Shown here one piece after another: positions 36,238-45,530 of a DNA stretch of 64,000 nucleotides. This DNA is from Planctomycetes bacterium UBA2386 (GTDB lineage: Bacteria; Planctomycetota; UBA1135; UBA2386), in assembly GCA_002343845.1 (NCBI GenBank), contig DDSQ01000175.1, positions 39,209 through 103,208 on the forward strand, read 5' to 3'. Within the stretch, counting starts at the first letter, position 1, and every line of letters begins with the position of its first letter. A model generated the notes under the pieces. That model made no database searches and had not been told where the DNA came from. It saw only the letters and a list, made by a program, of their open reading frames with translations. Both the position numbers and the translations under genes were made by a program.

Positions 36238-37995
36238 CTAGAAGTTCACGTCGCGCGCCGCGGTCGTCGCGTAGGAGCCGTTCTTCGCCGCGAGGCTGAC
36301 GACGACCCCCTGCAAGCGCACGGCCATGCCGGAGAGGCCCGAGGGCACGACGTTGGCAATGGTCGCACCCGCCGCCCCGATGCCGCTCGGCACCACGGCG
36401 AACCACGGCGCCGTGACTGGCAGCTGCAGGCCGGGGTACGCGGCCGACGGCAGCGGCGGAACCGGTGGCGTCCAGACTTCGAGCAGCAGCACCGTGAAGT
36501 CGTTCGCCAACGTGCCCTGCGGCGAGCGCAGCGACTTGATGGCGAGCACGCCCGCGGGGCCGGCCACCGGCGTCACTGCGGGATCGGCCACGCCGTTGAG
36601 CGTCAACGCGAGGGTGAAGTCCTCACGCGTGCCGGGCAGCAGGTCGAACTCGTCGGCGCCCATGTCGGGCGCGGGACCGACGACGCGCGGATCCCCTTCG
36701 AAGTCGAACGGCGGCAGGGCGGCGACGACGGCCCCGGCGTGCCGGCACGGCGAGGCCGCCGTCAGGTGCACGTCGCCCGCGGCGAGGTTCACGAACTGCG
36801 GGTCGACCGAGAGATTGCCGGTGCCGATCACAAAGGTGCTCGCCACACCGATGTCGCAGTTGTTGGCAGAGGCCGCGATCCCGACGACCAGCAAGTCGGA
36901 GGGCCCGCCGGCGCTGGTGTTGCCCCACAGGATGCTGTTGCGCAGGTTGGCCGACGACAACTGCCAGCCGCCGACGGTGATGCCGCCGGAGACCTGGCCC
37001 GGTGCCACCGGCAGCCCGCCGTCGTTCCCGGCGATGGTCGTGTGCAGCGCCGTGAACACGACGATGCCGTTCTTGAACGTGCCGCCGCCGTCGCCGCCAA
37101 AGCACACCGCCGAGCTGCCGCCCTGCCCGCCGCGGTTGCCGACCACGACGCAGTTCACGAAGGCCACGCCGGCCGAGAACAGGGCCGTGGGCCCGTAGAT
37201 GTCGAAGCCGCCGACGCCACCGTTGCCGGTGCCACCCACACCGCCGTCGTTGCCGCGGAACTCGCAGTCGCGCAGCACCGTGGTGCTCGAGAACGTCGAG
37301 AACTCGAAGCCACCGCAGCCGCCGCGGCCGAACGACGGGCCGGGCACCACACCCGTGCCGCCGTTGCCGCCGCGGTTGCCCCGCACGCGCAGCCGTTCGA
37401 GGGTCGCGGCTCCGACCCCGAAGCCCGAGGCGATGTACACGCCGCCCGCACCGCCCTTGCCGCCGGCCACGGTCGCGCTGCCGCCGCCATCCCCGCCGAA
37501 GTTGCCGACGACGTCGCAGTCGAGGAGCCGCAGCGTCGACGACTGCGCGTGGATGCCGCCTGCACCACCGGGATTGCCCGCGGAACCGGCATGGCCGCGG
37601 TTGCCGGTGATCGTGCACCGACGAATCGTCGGCGACGCGCTGCTGCACTGGATGCCGCCGGCTTCGGCCGTGATGCCGAGGCCCCCACGCACCGTGAACC
37701 CCTCGAGCACCGACGCTGACCCTTCGCCGGTCGCGAACGTGACCACGGTTCCGGTCTGGTTGGCGTCGATCGTCGTCGCGGCGGCACCCCCGGTGCTGCG
37801 CACGGTGATCGCCTTGCCGAGGAAGTCGATGCGCTCGAGGTAGACGCCCGGCGCCACCAGCACGGTGTCGCCGTTCGCCGAGGCCACGATCGCGGCCTGG
37901 ATGGTCGCGTGCTGCGCGGGAACGTGGCGCGTGGTCTGGGCCGGCACCGTCGCGAGCAGGAACGCGGCGGCGACGACGAAGCGATTCGACTGCAT
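36238..37995 (-). CDS. Secreted right-handed beta-helix protein (tandem copy A)
   Basis: This 585-residue paralogue of the next gene has a signal peptide (RFVVAAAFLLATVPAQ), the same N-terminal cap (TIQAAIVASANGDTVLVAPG), a beta-helix with CTITGNRGHAG and CVVVGNRGGQGG ladders, and the same C-terminal module ending VSLAAKNGSYATTAARDVNF. The caps and the C-terminal 200 residues are almost identical between the two, while the middle coils differ. ATG 37995 gives the signal peptide. Function is unknown; secreted beta-helix proteins often bind or cleave polysaccharides, but no acidic catalytic cluster could be picked out. Confidence 0.82.
   Translation of the reverse strand: MQSNRFVVAAAFLLATVPAQTTRHVPAQHATIQAAIVASANGDTVLVAPGVYLERIDFLGKAITVRSTGGAAATTIDANQTGTVVTFATGEGSASVLEGFTVRGGLGITAEAGGIQCSSASPTIRRCTITGNRGHAGSAGNPGGAGGIHAQSSTLRLLDCDVVGNFGGDGGGSATVAGGKGGAGGVYIASGFGVGAATLERLRVRGNRGGNGGTGVVPGPSFGRGGCGGFEFSTFSSTTVLRDCEFRGNDGGVGGTGNGGVGGFDIYGPTALFSAGVAFVNCVVVGNRGGQGGSSAVCFGGDGGGTFKNGIVVFTALHTTIAGNDGGLPVAPGQVSGGITVGGWQLSSANLRNSILWGNTSAGGPSDLLVVGIAASANNCDIGVASTFVIGTGNLSVDPQFVNLAAGDVHLTAASPCRHAGAVVAALPPFDFEGDPRVVGPAPDMGADEFDLLPGTREDFTLALTLNGVADPAVTPVAGPAGVLAIKSLRSPQGTLANDFTVLLLEVWTPPVPPLPSAAYPGLQLPVTAPWFAVVPSGIGAAGATIANVVPSGLSGMAVRLQGVVVSLAAKNGSYATTAARDVNF
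37794..37903. repeat. 110-base identical repeat, copy 2
   Basis: Matches 35977-36086 base for base. It lies at the 5' end of the upstream beta-helix gene and marks the tandem duplication. Confidence 0.9.
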
Positions 37996-38106
37996 GTACC
38001 GAGTGTCGGCACCCGAGGTCCCTCGGGCAACCGGGGGGCGGCGATGGCGGACCGTGCACCTTTGCCCTCGCGCCGACCGCGGCAGGATGCCAACATCCCG
38101 CGCGCC

Positions 38107-39582
38107 ATGCGTCCGCTCCGCCTCGCCCTCGTCGCGTCCGAGCTCGCACCCTTCGCCAAGACCGGCGGCCTCGCCGACGTGCTGCTCGGCCTCGGCCGAT
38201 GGCTCGGCAAGAAGGCACCGCAGGGACCGGGCCACGACGTGCGCCTGTTCGTGCCGCTGTATCGCCGCATCGAGAAGTCGGGGCTCAAGACCACGCCGCT
38301 GCCCGGGGCGCAGAACATCGACGTGCGCTTCCCGCAGCGCACGATCCGCTTCTCGATCCGCACCGCGCCGCTGCCGCAGAGCGACGTCGTCGTGCACTTC
38401 GTCGACTGCAAGGAGCTGTTCGATCGCGAGGGCATCTACACCGAGGACGGCGACGAGGCGCTGCGCTTTGGCCTGCTGAGCCGTGCCGTCCCCGAGACCT
38501 GCCAGCGGCTGCAGTGGGCGCCCGACGTCGTGCACTGCAACGACTGGCACACCGGCCTGCTGCCGCTCTACCTGAAGACGGTCTACGCGTGGGACAAGCT
38601 GTTCGCCGGCACGAAGACGGTGCTGACGATCCACAACATCGGCTACCAGGGCCTGTTCCCCGACAGCCAGCTCGACGTGCTCGGCCTCGGCGATCAGCGC
38701 GCGCACGTGCACCACGGCGACCTGCGCGACGGCAAGCTGTCGTTCCTCAAGACCGGCGTGCTGCACGCGCATCGCCTGACGACGGTGTCGCGCACCTACG
38801 CGCGCGAGATCCAGACCGCCGAGTACGGGATGGGGATGGACGAACTGCTGCGCTCGCGCAGCCAGGATCTCGTCGGCATCGTCAACGGCGTCGACTACGG
38901 CGAATGGGATCCGCAGACCGACCCGCGCATCCCGCACCACTTCACGGTCGACGATCTGTCGGGCAAGGCGAAGATGAAGGCGGCGATGCTGCAGCGGTTT
39001 TCGTTGCCGCACGACCCCCGCGCCCCGGTGTTCGGCGTGGTCTCACGGCTGACCGCGCAGAAGGGCTTCGAGCTGTTCGCGGATTCGATCCCGGTGTTCC
39101 TGCAGCGCGAGGACATGCGGCTGTGCGTGCTCGGCTCGGGCGAGGACAAGCACGAGAAGTACTTCCAGTGGCTGCGCGACACCTGGCCCCACAAGGTCGG
39201 CATCTTCCGCGGCTTCCAGGAGGACCTCGCGCACTGGATCGAGGCCGGCAGCGACCTGTTCCTGATGCCGAGCCGCTTCGAGCCGTGCGGCCTCAACCAG
39301 ATGTACAGCCTGCGCTACGGCACGCCGCCGATCGTGCGCCGCACCGGCGGCCTCGCCGACACCGTCGAGGCCTGGGATCCGCACACGCGGCGCGGCACCG
39401 GCTTCCTGTTCGACGAGTACTCGAGCAAGGCGTTGGCCGGCACCATCGACTGGGCGCTGCGCAATTGGCGCGACCAGCTCGGTTGGCGGCAGCTGGTGAA
39501 GAACGGCATGCAGCGCGACTTCTCGTGGAATCGCCAGGGCCCCGAGTACCTCGCTCTCTACCGCGCCCTGCTCGGCCTGTAG
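38107..39582 (+). CDS. glgA: Glycogen/starch synthase (GT5)
   Basis: The 491-residue protein matches bacterial glycogen synthase: the ADP-glucose-binding KTGGLADV (18-25), HCNDWHTGLLPLYLK, TIHNIGYQGLF, IVNGVDYGEWDP, VSRLTAQKGFEL and the C-terminal PSRFEPCGLNQMYSLRYGTPP with GGLADTVEAWD. It extends alpha-1,4-glucan chains from ADP-glucose in the cytoplasm. The ATG at 38107 begins directly before the first beta-strand. The third ATP-grasp paralogue follows after only 19 bases, so the two are probably co-transcribed; no glgB, glgC or glgP is nearby. Confidence 0.93.
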   Translation: MRPLRLALVASELAPFAKTGGLADVLLGLGRWLGKKAPQGPGHDVRLFVPLYRRIEKSGLKTTPLPGAQNIDVRFPQRTIRFSIRTAPLPQSDVVVHFVDCKELFDREGIYTEDGDEALRFGLLSRAVPETCQRLQWAPDVVHCNDWHTGLLPLYLKTVYAWDKLFAGTKTVLTIHNIGYQGLFPDSQLDVLGLGDQRAHVHHGDLRDGKLSFLKTGVLHAHRLTTVSRTYAREIQTAEYGMGMDELLRSRSQDLVGIVNGVDYGEWDPQTDPRIPHHFTVDDLSGKAKMKAAMLQRFSLPHDPRAPVFGVVSRLTAQKGFELFADSIPVFLQREDMRLCVLGSGEDKHEKYFQWLRDTWPHKVGIFRGFQEDLAHWIEAGSDLFLMPSRFEPCGLNQMYSLRYGTPPIVRRTGGLADTVEAWDPHTRRGTGFLFDEYSSKALAGTIDWALRNWRDQLGWRQLVKNGMQRDFSWNRQGPEYLALYRALLGL

Positions 39583-39601
39583 GCTCCGACCCAACCCCAC
39601 C

Positions 39602-40822
39602 ATGCACGTCGTCTTCGTCGAGCCTTCGTTCCCCAAGAACCAACGCGAGTTCCTGCGCGGCCTGCTGAGCACCGGCGCTCGCATCTCGGCGATCAGCGAA
39701 CGGCCGCCCGAGGCGCTGCCGAACGAACTGCGCGAGGGCCTGTTCCAGTTCGAACGGGTGCGCTCGGTCGTCGACGAACACGCGATGGCCGAGGCCGTGA
39801 AGCGCCTGAGCCAGAAGGCGCGCGTCGATCGGCTCGAAGCCACCGTCGAGGCGCACGTGATGGCAGCGGCGCACGTGCGCGAACAACTGAAGATCCACGG
39901 CACCACGTCGAAGACGGCGTGGCTGTGCCGCGACAAGCCGGCGATGAAGGAGGCCGCCCGCGCCGGCGGCGTGGCGTGTGCAGCGAGCGCGCGCATCGGC
40001 TCGATCGCCGACGCCGAGGCCTTCGCGAAGAAGAACGGCTATCCGCTGATCGTGAAGCCGCTCGACGGCGCAGGCGCCTCGGGCACCCACAAGTGCACGA
40101 ACGACGCCGAACTGCGCGCGGCCTGTGAGTCGCTGCGCGTCGATCAGGGTCGCACCGTGGCGATCGAGGAGTTCCTCGACGGCCACGAGGGCTTCTACGA
40201 CACGCTCTCCGTCTGCGGGAAGCCGGTGATCGACTTCGCCAGCCACTACTACCCGAACGTGCTCGAGGCGATGCGCACCCGCTGGATCTCGCCGCAGATC
40301 GTCTGCACGAACCGCATCGACGGCGGCCACTACGAGGAACTGCGCGCGATGGGCCAGAAGGTCATCACCGCACTCGGCATCTGGACGTCGCCGACGCACA
40401 TGGAGTGGTTCTCCGGGTCGAAGGGCCTGCGCTTCTCCGAGATCGGCTGCCGGCCACCTGGGGTCGGCGTCTGGGATCTCTACTGCGCCGCCAACGAGTT
40501 CGACCTCTACGCCGCGTGGGCGCATGCGGTCGTGCACGAGAAGGTGCCGTTCCGGCCCTCGCGCAAGTACTCGGCCGGCATGATCGCGCTGCGCCCCGAC
40601 AAGGACGGCGTGATCTCGCACTACGACGGCATCGAGGCGATGCAGCGGCACTGCCGCGACGCGCTGATCGACATGCATCTGCCGCCGCCGGGCACCGCGA
40701 CGCAGGGCGTCGAGGGCGGCTACATGGCGAACGCCTACGTGCGCCTGCGCCACCCCGACTTCGACGCGCTGCGCGCGCTGCTGAACTGGGTCGGCGAGAA
40801 CGTCAAGGTGCGCGCGAAGTAG
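39602..40822 (+). CDS. ATP-grasp carboxylate-amine ligase-like protein (paralogue 3)
   Basis: The 406-residue product begins MHVVFVEPSFPKNQREFLRG and has the ATP-grasp set YPLIVKPLDGAGASGTHKC, VAIEEFLDGHEGFYDTL and FSEIGCRPPGVGV, with the family segments RTRWISPQIV and SPTHMEWFSG. It is homologous to the two genes at 27554-30027 about 10 kb away, but is on the other strand and linked to glgA instead of a transporter. The conserved phosphate-binding Lys, Glu and Arg are present, so an active enzyme is expected. Substrates are unknown; linkage to glgA is the only hint, and it may be incidental. Confidence 0.8.
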   Translation: MHVVFVEPSFPKNQREFLRGLLSTGARISAISERPPEALPNELREGLFQFERVRSVVDEHAMAEAVKRLSQKARVDRLEATVEAHVMAAAHVREQLKIHGTTSKTAWLCRDKPAMKEAARAGGVACAASARIGSIADAEAFAKKNGYPLIVKPLDGAGASGTHKCTNDAELRAACESLRVDQGRTVAIEEFLDGHEGFYDTLSVCGKPVIDFASHYYPNVLEAMRTRWISPQIVCTNRIDGGHYEELRAMGQKVITALGIWTSPTHMEWFSGSKGLRFSEIGCRPPGVGVWDLYCAANEFDLYAAWAHAVVHEKVPFRPSRKYSAGMIALRPDKDGVISHYDGIEAMQRHCRDALIDMHLPPPGTATQGVEGGYMANAYVRLRHPDFDALRALLNWVGENVKVRAK

Positions 40823-40849
40823 CCGCCGCGCGGAACGCGCCGCCCGCGG

Positions 40850-41575
40850 TCAGGACAGGCGCAGCCGCCGCAGCTCGCTCTTCGGGGTGCGCACCGCCAG
40901 CGCGGCGACGAACTCCGGGCCCGGCGACACGTCGAGCAGCGACCACGCCGCCGGATCGTCGCGTCCGTCGCGGCAGCGCAGCAGCCGGCCGTGCTCGTCC
41001 AAGCTGACGTCGAAGCTGTCGAGCGGCATCGACAGACCTTCGCCGAGGGCCTTGATGTAGGCCTCCTTGCGCGTCCAGCAGCGGTAGAACGCCAGTTCGC
41101 GGGCAGTTCCTGCCAGCGCATCGAGCGCGGTGAACTCACCGGCCGAGAAGTGCTTGCGGGCGATCTCGGTGAGGCTCTCGAGATGGCGCACCTTCTCGAG
41201 ATCGACGCCGAGTTCGGTCGCGGCCACGGCGATCAACGCCAGCTTGCCGCTGTGTGAGAGGTTGAAGAACGGCCCCTTCGCCGCCAGGTACGGCTTGCCG
41301 CGCGGGCCTTGCGTGAACTCGACGGCCGTCGGCGCGATGCCGAGGTAGCCGCCGAGGATCTCGCGCAGGGCGCCATGGCCGATCTGGTAGCGGCGGCGGT
41401 GGTCGGCGAAATGGAAGCGCTGCAGTCGTTGCAGTTCGGCGCGCGACAACAGGGCGCCGTAACGCTCGGCGTCCCCCTGCAGCGACACCGCCCACACGTG
41501 CACTTCGCCCGCACCAAGAGCCACGGCGCCGGGTCGCGTCTCGGCGAACGAAGGGTTGAGCGCGACATCGTCCAT
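40850..41575 (-). CDS. 4'-phosphopantetheinyl transferase, Sfp type
   Basis: The 241-residue protein shows the Sfp/AcpT motifs: GPRGKPYL, FFNLSHSGKLALIAV, GVDLEKVR with metal-binding acidic residues, and FYRCWTRKEAYIKALGEGL with the W-x-x-K-E-A core. It moves the phosphopantetheine arm from coenzyme A onto a serine of acyl- or peptidyl-carrier proteins. Sfp-type enzymes often serve polyketide or nonribosomal peptide synthases, but none is encoded in this window, and in organisms without a separate AcpS they also serve fatty-acid synthesis. It lies 14 bases downstream of the Asp-box lipoprotein gene and converges on the ATP-grasp gene. Confidence 0.9.
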   Translation of the reverse strand: MDDVALNPSFAETRPGAVALGAGEVHVWAVSLQGDAERYGALLSRAELQRLQRFHFADHRRRYQIGHGALREILGGYLGIAPTAVEFTQGPRGKPYLAAKGPFFNLSHSGKLALIAVAATELGVDLEKVRHLESLTEIARKHFSAGEFTALDALAGTARELAFYRCWTRKEAYIKALGEGLSMPLDSFDVSLDEHGRLLRCRDGRDDPAAWSLLDVSPGPEFVAALAVRTPKSELRRLRLS

Positions 41576-41589
41576 GCAGGGCCCGCAGC

Positions 41590-42633
41590 CTACCGCCTGG
41601 GCACCCATCGCGCGACGCGTCCGTCGGCGCCCGCGGCCCACACGGTGCCGTCGGCGGCGCGCGACAGGGCGTGGAAGCCCTCGACATCGACGACCCGCCA
41701 CGATCGCCCACGATCGTCGGACACGCTGGTACCGTGCGAACCGACCGCGAGCAGCCGCGCGTCGTCGAGCCAGACCACGGCCGAACGGAAGCCGCCGGCT
41801 CCGGCCGCGACCGGCTGCCAGGTGCGCCCACCGTCGTCGCTGCGCGCGACCGTGCCTTCGTTCGCCGTTGGCACGGCGTAGTCGCCGCCCACCACGACGC
41901 CGTGGTCGCCGGCGAAGGCGAGCCCGAAGCCGCCGCGTGATGGCGCGCCCGCGTGCATCGGCGCATCGACGACGCGCCAGGACCCGAACGCACCCTGCAG
42001 CACGCGCGCGCGTTCGCCGCCGCCGGTCGCCACCACGAACTCCGGCCCGGATGGTCCAGCGAACGCGGCAACGCAGGTACCGCTCGCAGCGAACGCCGCC
42101 TCGCCGACCAGCGGCGCGGGCAGTCGGTCGCGGGCGACCGGCTGCCAGGTGGCACCGCGATCGCGCGTCGTCCACAGGCAGAAGCCGCCGTTCATCGGGT
42201 CGGCGAACAGCACGCCGTGGTCGCCGGTGAACGCCATCGCGTCGAAGAACGCGCCACGCCGGGTGTCGGTCAGCACGGTCCGCCACGTGGCGCCGCCGTC
42301 GGTGGTGCGATCGACACGAGCGACGTCGCCGGCCGAGAGCACGAGTGCATGGTCGGCGTCGAGCACTTCGAGATCGCGGAAGTCGCAGGCGGCGGCATTC
42401 GGCGGCGCGACCGCCTGCCAGGACTCGCCTCCATCCCGACTGCGCCACACTTCGCCGCCGGCCCCCGAGACCCAGACGGTGGCGGCATCGAGCGCGCCGA
42501 GCCCGCGCAGACTCTGACGGGTCGGCGTCCGAACGAACTGCCAGTGGCCGTCGCCATCGGCCCTGCCGCCGGGCAGGAGGTGGCAAGCGGAGGACGCGAA
42601 CACGACGAGAAGGACGAACGGCGGGCGCAGCAT
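41590..42633 (-). CDS. Asp-box (BNR/YCF48-like) beta-propeller lipoprotein
   Basis: The 347-residue product starts with a lipoprotein signal (FVLLVVFASSAC, Cys17). About five Asp-box repeats follow: SRDGGESWQAV, TTDGGATWRTV, TRDRGATWQPV, SDDGGRTWQPV and SDDRGRSWRVV. These turns mark sialidase-type or YCF48/HCF136-type beta-propellers. The usual sialidase arginine triad and RIP motif are not apparent, so it is probably a binding or assembly protein rather than a sialidase. ATG 42633 is chosen because it places the lipobox correctly; the frame is open 14 codons further upstream. It is followed by the phosphopantetheinyl transferase gene and diverges from the DUF1549/1553 gene. Confidence 0.78.
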   Translation of the reverse strand: MLRPPFVLLVVFASSACHLLPGGRADGDGHWQFVRTPTRQSLRGLGALDAATVWVSGAGGEVWRSRDGGESWQAVAPPNAAACDFRDLEVLDADHALVLSAGDVARVDRTTDGGATWRTVLTDTRRGAFFDAMAFTGDHGVLFADPMNGGFCLWTTRDRGATWQPVARDRLPAPLVGEAAFAASGTCVAAFAGPSGPEFVVATGGGERARVLQGAFGSWRVVDAPMHAGAPSRGGFGLAFAGDHGVVVGGDYAVPTANEGTVARSDDGGRTWQPVAAGAGGFRSAVVWLDDARLLAVGSHGTSVSDDRGRSWRVVDVEGFHALSRAADGTVWAAGADGRVARWVPRR

Positions 42634-42683
42634 CGGCAGCCCCGCAGTATCCTGCGGCCCCGCCCCGCCGGCCATCGTCGTCC

Positions 42684-45530
42684 ATGCAGCCCCGACGCCT
42701 GCTCGCCGTTGCCCTCACGCTCGCACCCGGGTTCGCCCAGGAACCAGCGTCGAGCGACTGGGCGTTCGCACCGTTGCAGAACGTGGCGCCGCCAGCTGCG
42801 CGCGACGCGGCGTGGAACGCCCCGATCGATCGCTTCGTGCGCGAACAACTCGACGGAGCCGGCCTGCAACCTGCACCGACGGCCGACCTGCGCACGTTGC
42901 TGCGCCGCGCTTCGTTCGTTCTGACCGGCCTGCCGCCCGCCCCCGAAGACGTCGAAGCGCTGCTCGCCGACCCGAGCCCCGACGCGTTCGCGCGCGTGGT
43001 GGACCGTCTGCTCGCCTCGCCGCACTTCGGCGAACACCAGGCGCGGCACTGGCTCGACCTCGCGCGCTACAGCGACAGCAACGGCCTCGACGAGAACCTC
43101 GCGTTCGCCAACGCCTTCCGCTACCGCGACTGGGTCGTGCGCGCGCACAACGACGACCTGCCGTACGACCGCTTCGTGAGCATGCAGATCGCCGGCGACC
43201 TGCTCGCTGCCGACCCCGCGGTCGGCATCGACGGCCACGTCGCCACCGGCTTCCTGGCCATGGGGCCGCGCATGCTCGCCGAGCAGGACAAGGAGAAGCT
43301 GGTCCTCGACACGATCGACGAACAGCTCGACCTGGTCGGCCGCACGGTGCTCGGTCTGACGATCGGCTGCGCCCGCTGCCACGACCACAAGTTCGACCCG
43401 ATCAGCCAGCGCGACTACTACGCGCTGGCTGGCATCTTCCGCAGCACGACGGCGTTCCACGACCTCGGCCACGTGTCGAAGTGGTTCGACCGGGAACTCG
43501 CCGACGACGCGGCGATCGCGGCGCGGCTCGCCGCCGAGAAGGCGCGCAAGCAGGCGAAGGAACGGCTCGACGCCGCCACGGCCGCGGCGCTGGCGACCCA
43601 GCGGGAAACCCTGGTCGCCGACGCCGGGCGCTACCTGCTCGCCGGCACCACCTTGGCGGCGCGCAGCGTGTTCACGCAGGCCGAGACCGCCGCCGCGACC
43701 AGCCTGCACGCCGACGCCAGCCACTGGGGCGACGCGCAGACGACGGTCCTGCACACCCACCGCGCGGGCGAGCAGTTCGCCGAGTGGACGTTCACGACCG
43801 CCGCCGCGGGCCGCCATCGGCTGTTCGTGCGCTACGCCGCCGCCGAGTCGCGGCCGATGCGCGTGCTGGTCGACGGCACGGTCGCCGCCGAGCAGGCTCT
43901 CGCCGCGACGACCGGCGGCTGGCTGCCGGCGCACCAGCAGTGGCACGAAGCGGCGGTCCTCGACGGCAGCGGCAGCGCGCAGAGCCTGCGGCTGATCGCG
44001 CACGGGCCGCACGTGCCGCACCTCGACGCCTGGATGCTGTGCCCGACCGACCACGACGCCGGCACCCTGCTGCCGCCGGTCGTGCAGCAGGCGGCGTTGG
44101 TCGTGGCGTCGCGGACCGGCGACCCGTTGCTGACCTTCTGGCGGCGCCTCGTCGACGGCGATCCGGCCGCCCTGCCGGAACGGGTGCGCGCGGCGCAGGG
44201 CAAGGGCGGCCTGGCCGCGGCCTTGCTCGACGGCGACCCGCCGACCTCGGCAGCGAGCCTCGCTTTGCGCGTGCAGGATTTGTTCACGCGCGCCGAGGCT
44301 GCCACTGCCGCAGTGCGCGCGAGCCGGGACGCGAAGGAACGCGACGCGCCGGTCCGCCTCGACGACACGACCCTCGAAGCGGCGCGCGCGCTGCTGTTCG
44401 AGGGAGCGGGTCTGCTGACGTTGCCGGTCAGAACGCTGCGTCCCTTCGTGCCGGCGACGACGCTCGCCGAACTCGAGGCGCTCCAGCAGCAACACGCCGC
44501 AGCGGCCGCGGCGGTGCCGGCGAAGGCGCCGATGACCATGTGCGTGGCCGAGGCCACCGTGAAGGAACTGCCGCTCCACTACCGCGGCAACCACCTGACG
44601 CTGGCGCCGGTGGCGACGCCGCGCGCGATGTTGTCGGTGTTCGCCTCGTTCGTGCCCGCGCCACCGATCCCCGCCGACCACAGCGGCCGTCGTGAGTTCA
44701 CGCAGTGGCTGTTCGCCCCCGAGCAGGCCCTCGCGGCCCGGGTCGCCGCCAACCGGATCTGGCAGCGTGCGTTCGGGCAAGGCCTCGTGCGTTCGCCTTC
44801 GAACTTCGGCCGCCGCGGCGACCAGCCCGTGCACACAGCACTGCTCGACTGGCTCGCCGCCGACCTGCGCGCGCACGGCTGGTCGCAGAAGCAGCTCTGG
44901 CGGCGCATCCTGCTGTCCCGCACCTGGCAGCAGTCGGTGGTCGCCACGCCGCAAGCCCTCGAGCGCGACCCCGACAACCGACTGCACGGCCGCTGGCAAC
45001 GCCAGCGGTTGCCGGCGGAAGCGATCCGCGACGGCATGCTCGCCATCGCCGGCACGTTGGACCGTTCGCTCGGCGGCAGCCTGCTGACGACCGACGACCG
45101 CGCCTACGTGACCAACGACCAGAGCAACGACGCGGCGCGCTACGACAGCCGCCGTCGTTCGCTCTACCTGCCGGTCATCCGCAACGCGATGTTCGATTTC
45201 TACGCCGCCTTCGACTACGCCGACCCGAGCGTGCATCTCGAGCAGCGGCCGCAGTCCGCGACCGCGCCGCAGGCCCTGTGGCTGCTGAACGCGCCGTTCG
45301 TGCGTGAACAGAGCAAGGCGCTCGCCGAACGTGGCCAGGCGGTGGCGACCGACGACGACGGCCGCATCGCGTTCCTGTGGCGTGCGGTGCACGCGCGCGC
45401 GCCGAGCCCGACCGAACGCGCCGCCGCGGCGCGATGGCTGGCCGCCGGCCCGCAACTCGGCGACGCCGAGCCGTGGCTGCGCCTCGCGCAAGCGCTCTTC
45501 CTCAGCAACGAGTTCCTCCATGTCGACTGA
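42684..45530 (+). CDS. DUF1549/DUF1553 (PSD1) secreted protein
   Basis: The 948-residue protein has a signal peptide (LLAVALTLAPGFAQ), an N-terminal DUF1549 domain (RRASFVLTGLPPAPEDVEAL, ARHWLDLARYSDSNG, TIGCARCHDHKFDPI) and a C-terminal DUF1553 domain (RREFTQWLFAPEQALAARVA, ANRIWQRAFGQGLV, SPSNFGRRGDQP). The CARCH motif could bind covalent haem. An additional N-terminal cytochrome domain that many relatives carry is missing. These proteins are typical of Planctomycetota and occur beside DUF1501 genes, as here; they are thought to take part in periplasmic polysaccharide or sulfated-sugar metabolism, but a biochemical role is not established. The last 11 bases overlap the DUF1501 gene. Confidence 0.92.
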   Translation: MQPRRLLAVALTLAPGFAQEPASSDWAFAPLQNVAPPAARDAAWNAPIDRFVREQLDGAGLQPAPTADLRTLLRRASFVLTGLPPAPEDVEALLADPSPDAFARVVDRLLASPHFGEHQARHWLDLARYSDSNGLDENLAFANAFRYRDWVVRAHNDDLPYDRFVSMQIAGDLLAADPAVGIDGHVATGFLAMGPRMLAEQDKEKLVLDTIDEQLDLVGRTVLGLTIGCARCHDHKFDPISQRDYYALAGIFRSTTAFHDLGHVSKWFDRELADDAAIAARLAAEKARKQAKERLDAATAAALATQRETLVADAGRYLLAGTTLAARSVFTQAETAAATSLHADASHWGDAQTTVLHTHRAGEQFAEWTFTTAAAGRHRLFVRYAAAESRPMRVLVDGTVAAEQALAATTGGWLPAHQQWHEAAVLDGSGSAQSLRLIAHGPHVPHLDAWMLCPTDHDAGTLLPPVVQQAALVVASRTGDPLLTFWRRLVDGDPAALPERVRAAQGKGGLAAALLDGDPPTSAASLALRVQDLFTRAEAATAAVRASRDAKERDAPVRLDDTTLEAARALLFEGAGLLTLPVRTLRPFVPATTLAELEALQQQHAAAAAAVPAKAPMTMCVAEATVKELPLHYRGNHLTLAPVATPRAMLSVFASFVPAPPIPADHSGRREFTQWLFAPEQALAARVAANRIWQRAFGQGLVRSPSNFGRRGDQPVHTALLDWLAADLRAHGWSQKQLWRRILLSRTWQQSVVATPQALERDPDNRLHGRWQRQRLPAEAIRDGMLAIAGTLDRSLGGSLLTTDDRAYVTNDQSNDAARYDSRRRSLYLPVIRNAMFDFYAAFDYADPSVHLEQRPQSATAPQALWLLNAPFVREQSKALAERGQAVATDDDGRIAFLWRAVHARAPSPTERAAAARWLAAGPQLGDAEPWLRLAQALFLSNEFLHVD

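Noticed and set aside
34900..37600. Minisatellite or CRISPR-like repeats in the Gly-rich region
   Set aside because: The recurring GCC-rich blocks encode Gly-Gly turns of the beta-helix, vary in sequence and spacing, and have no constant repeat-spacer pattern.
38107..42633. Secondary-metabolite cluster around the phosphopantetheinyl transferase
   Set aside because: No carrier protein, ketosynthase, adenylation or condensation domain is present in the window, so the transferase alone does not define a cluster.
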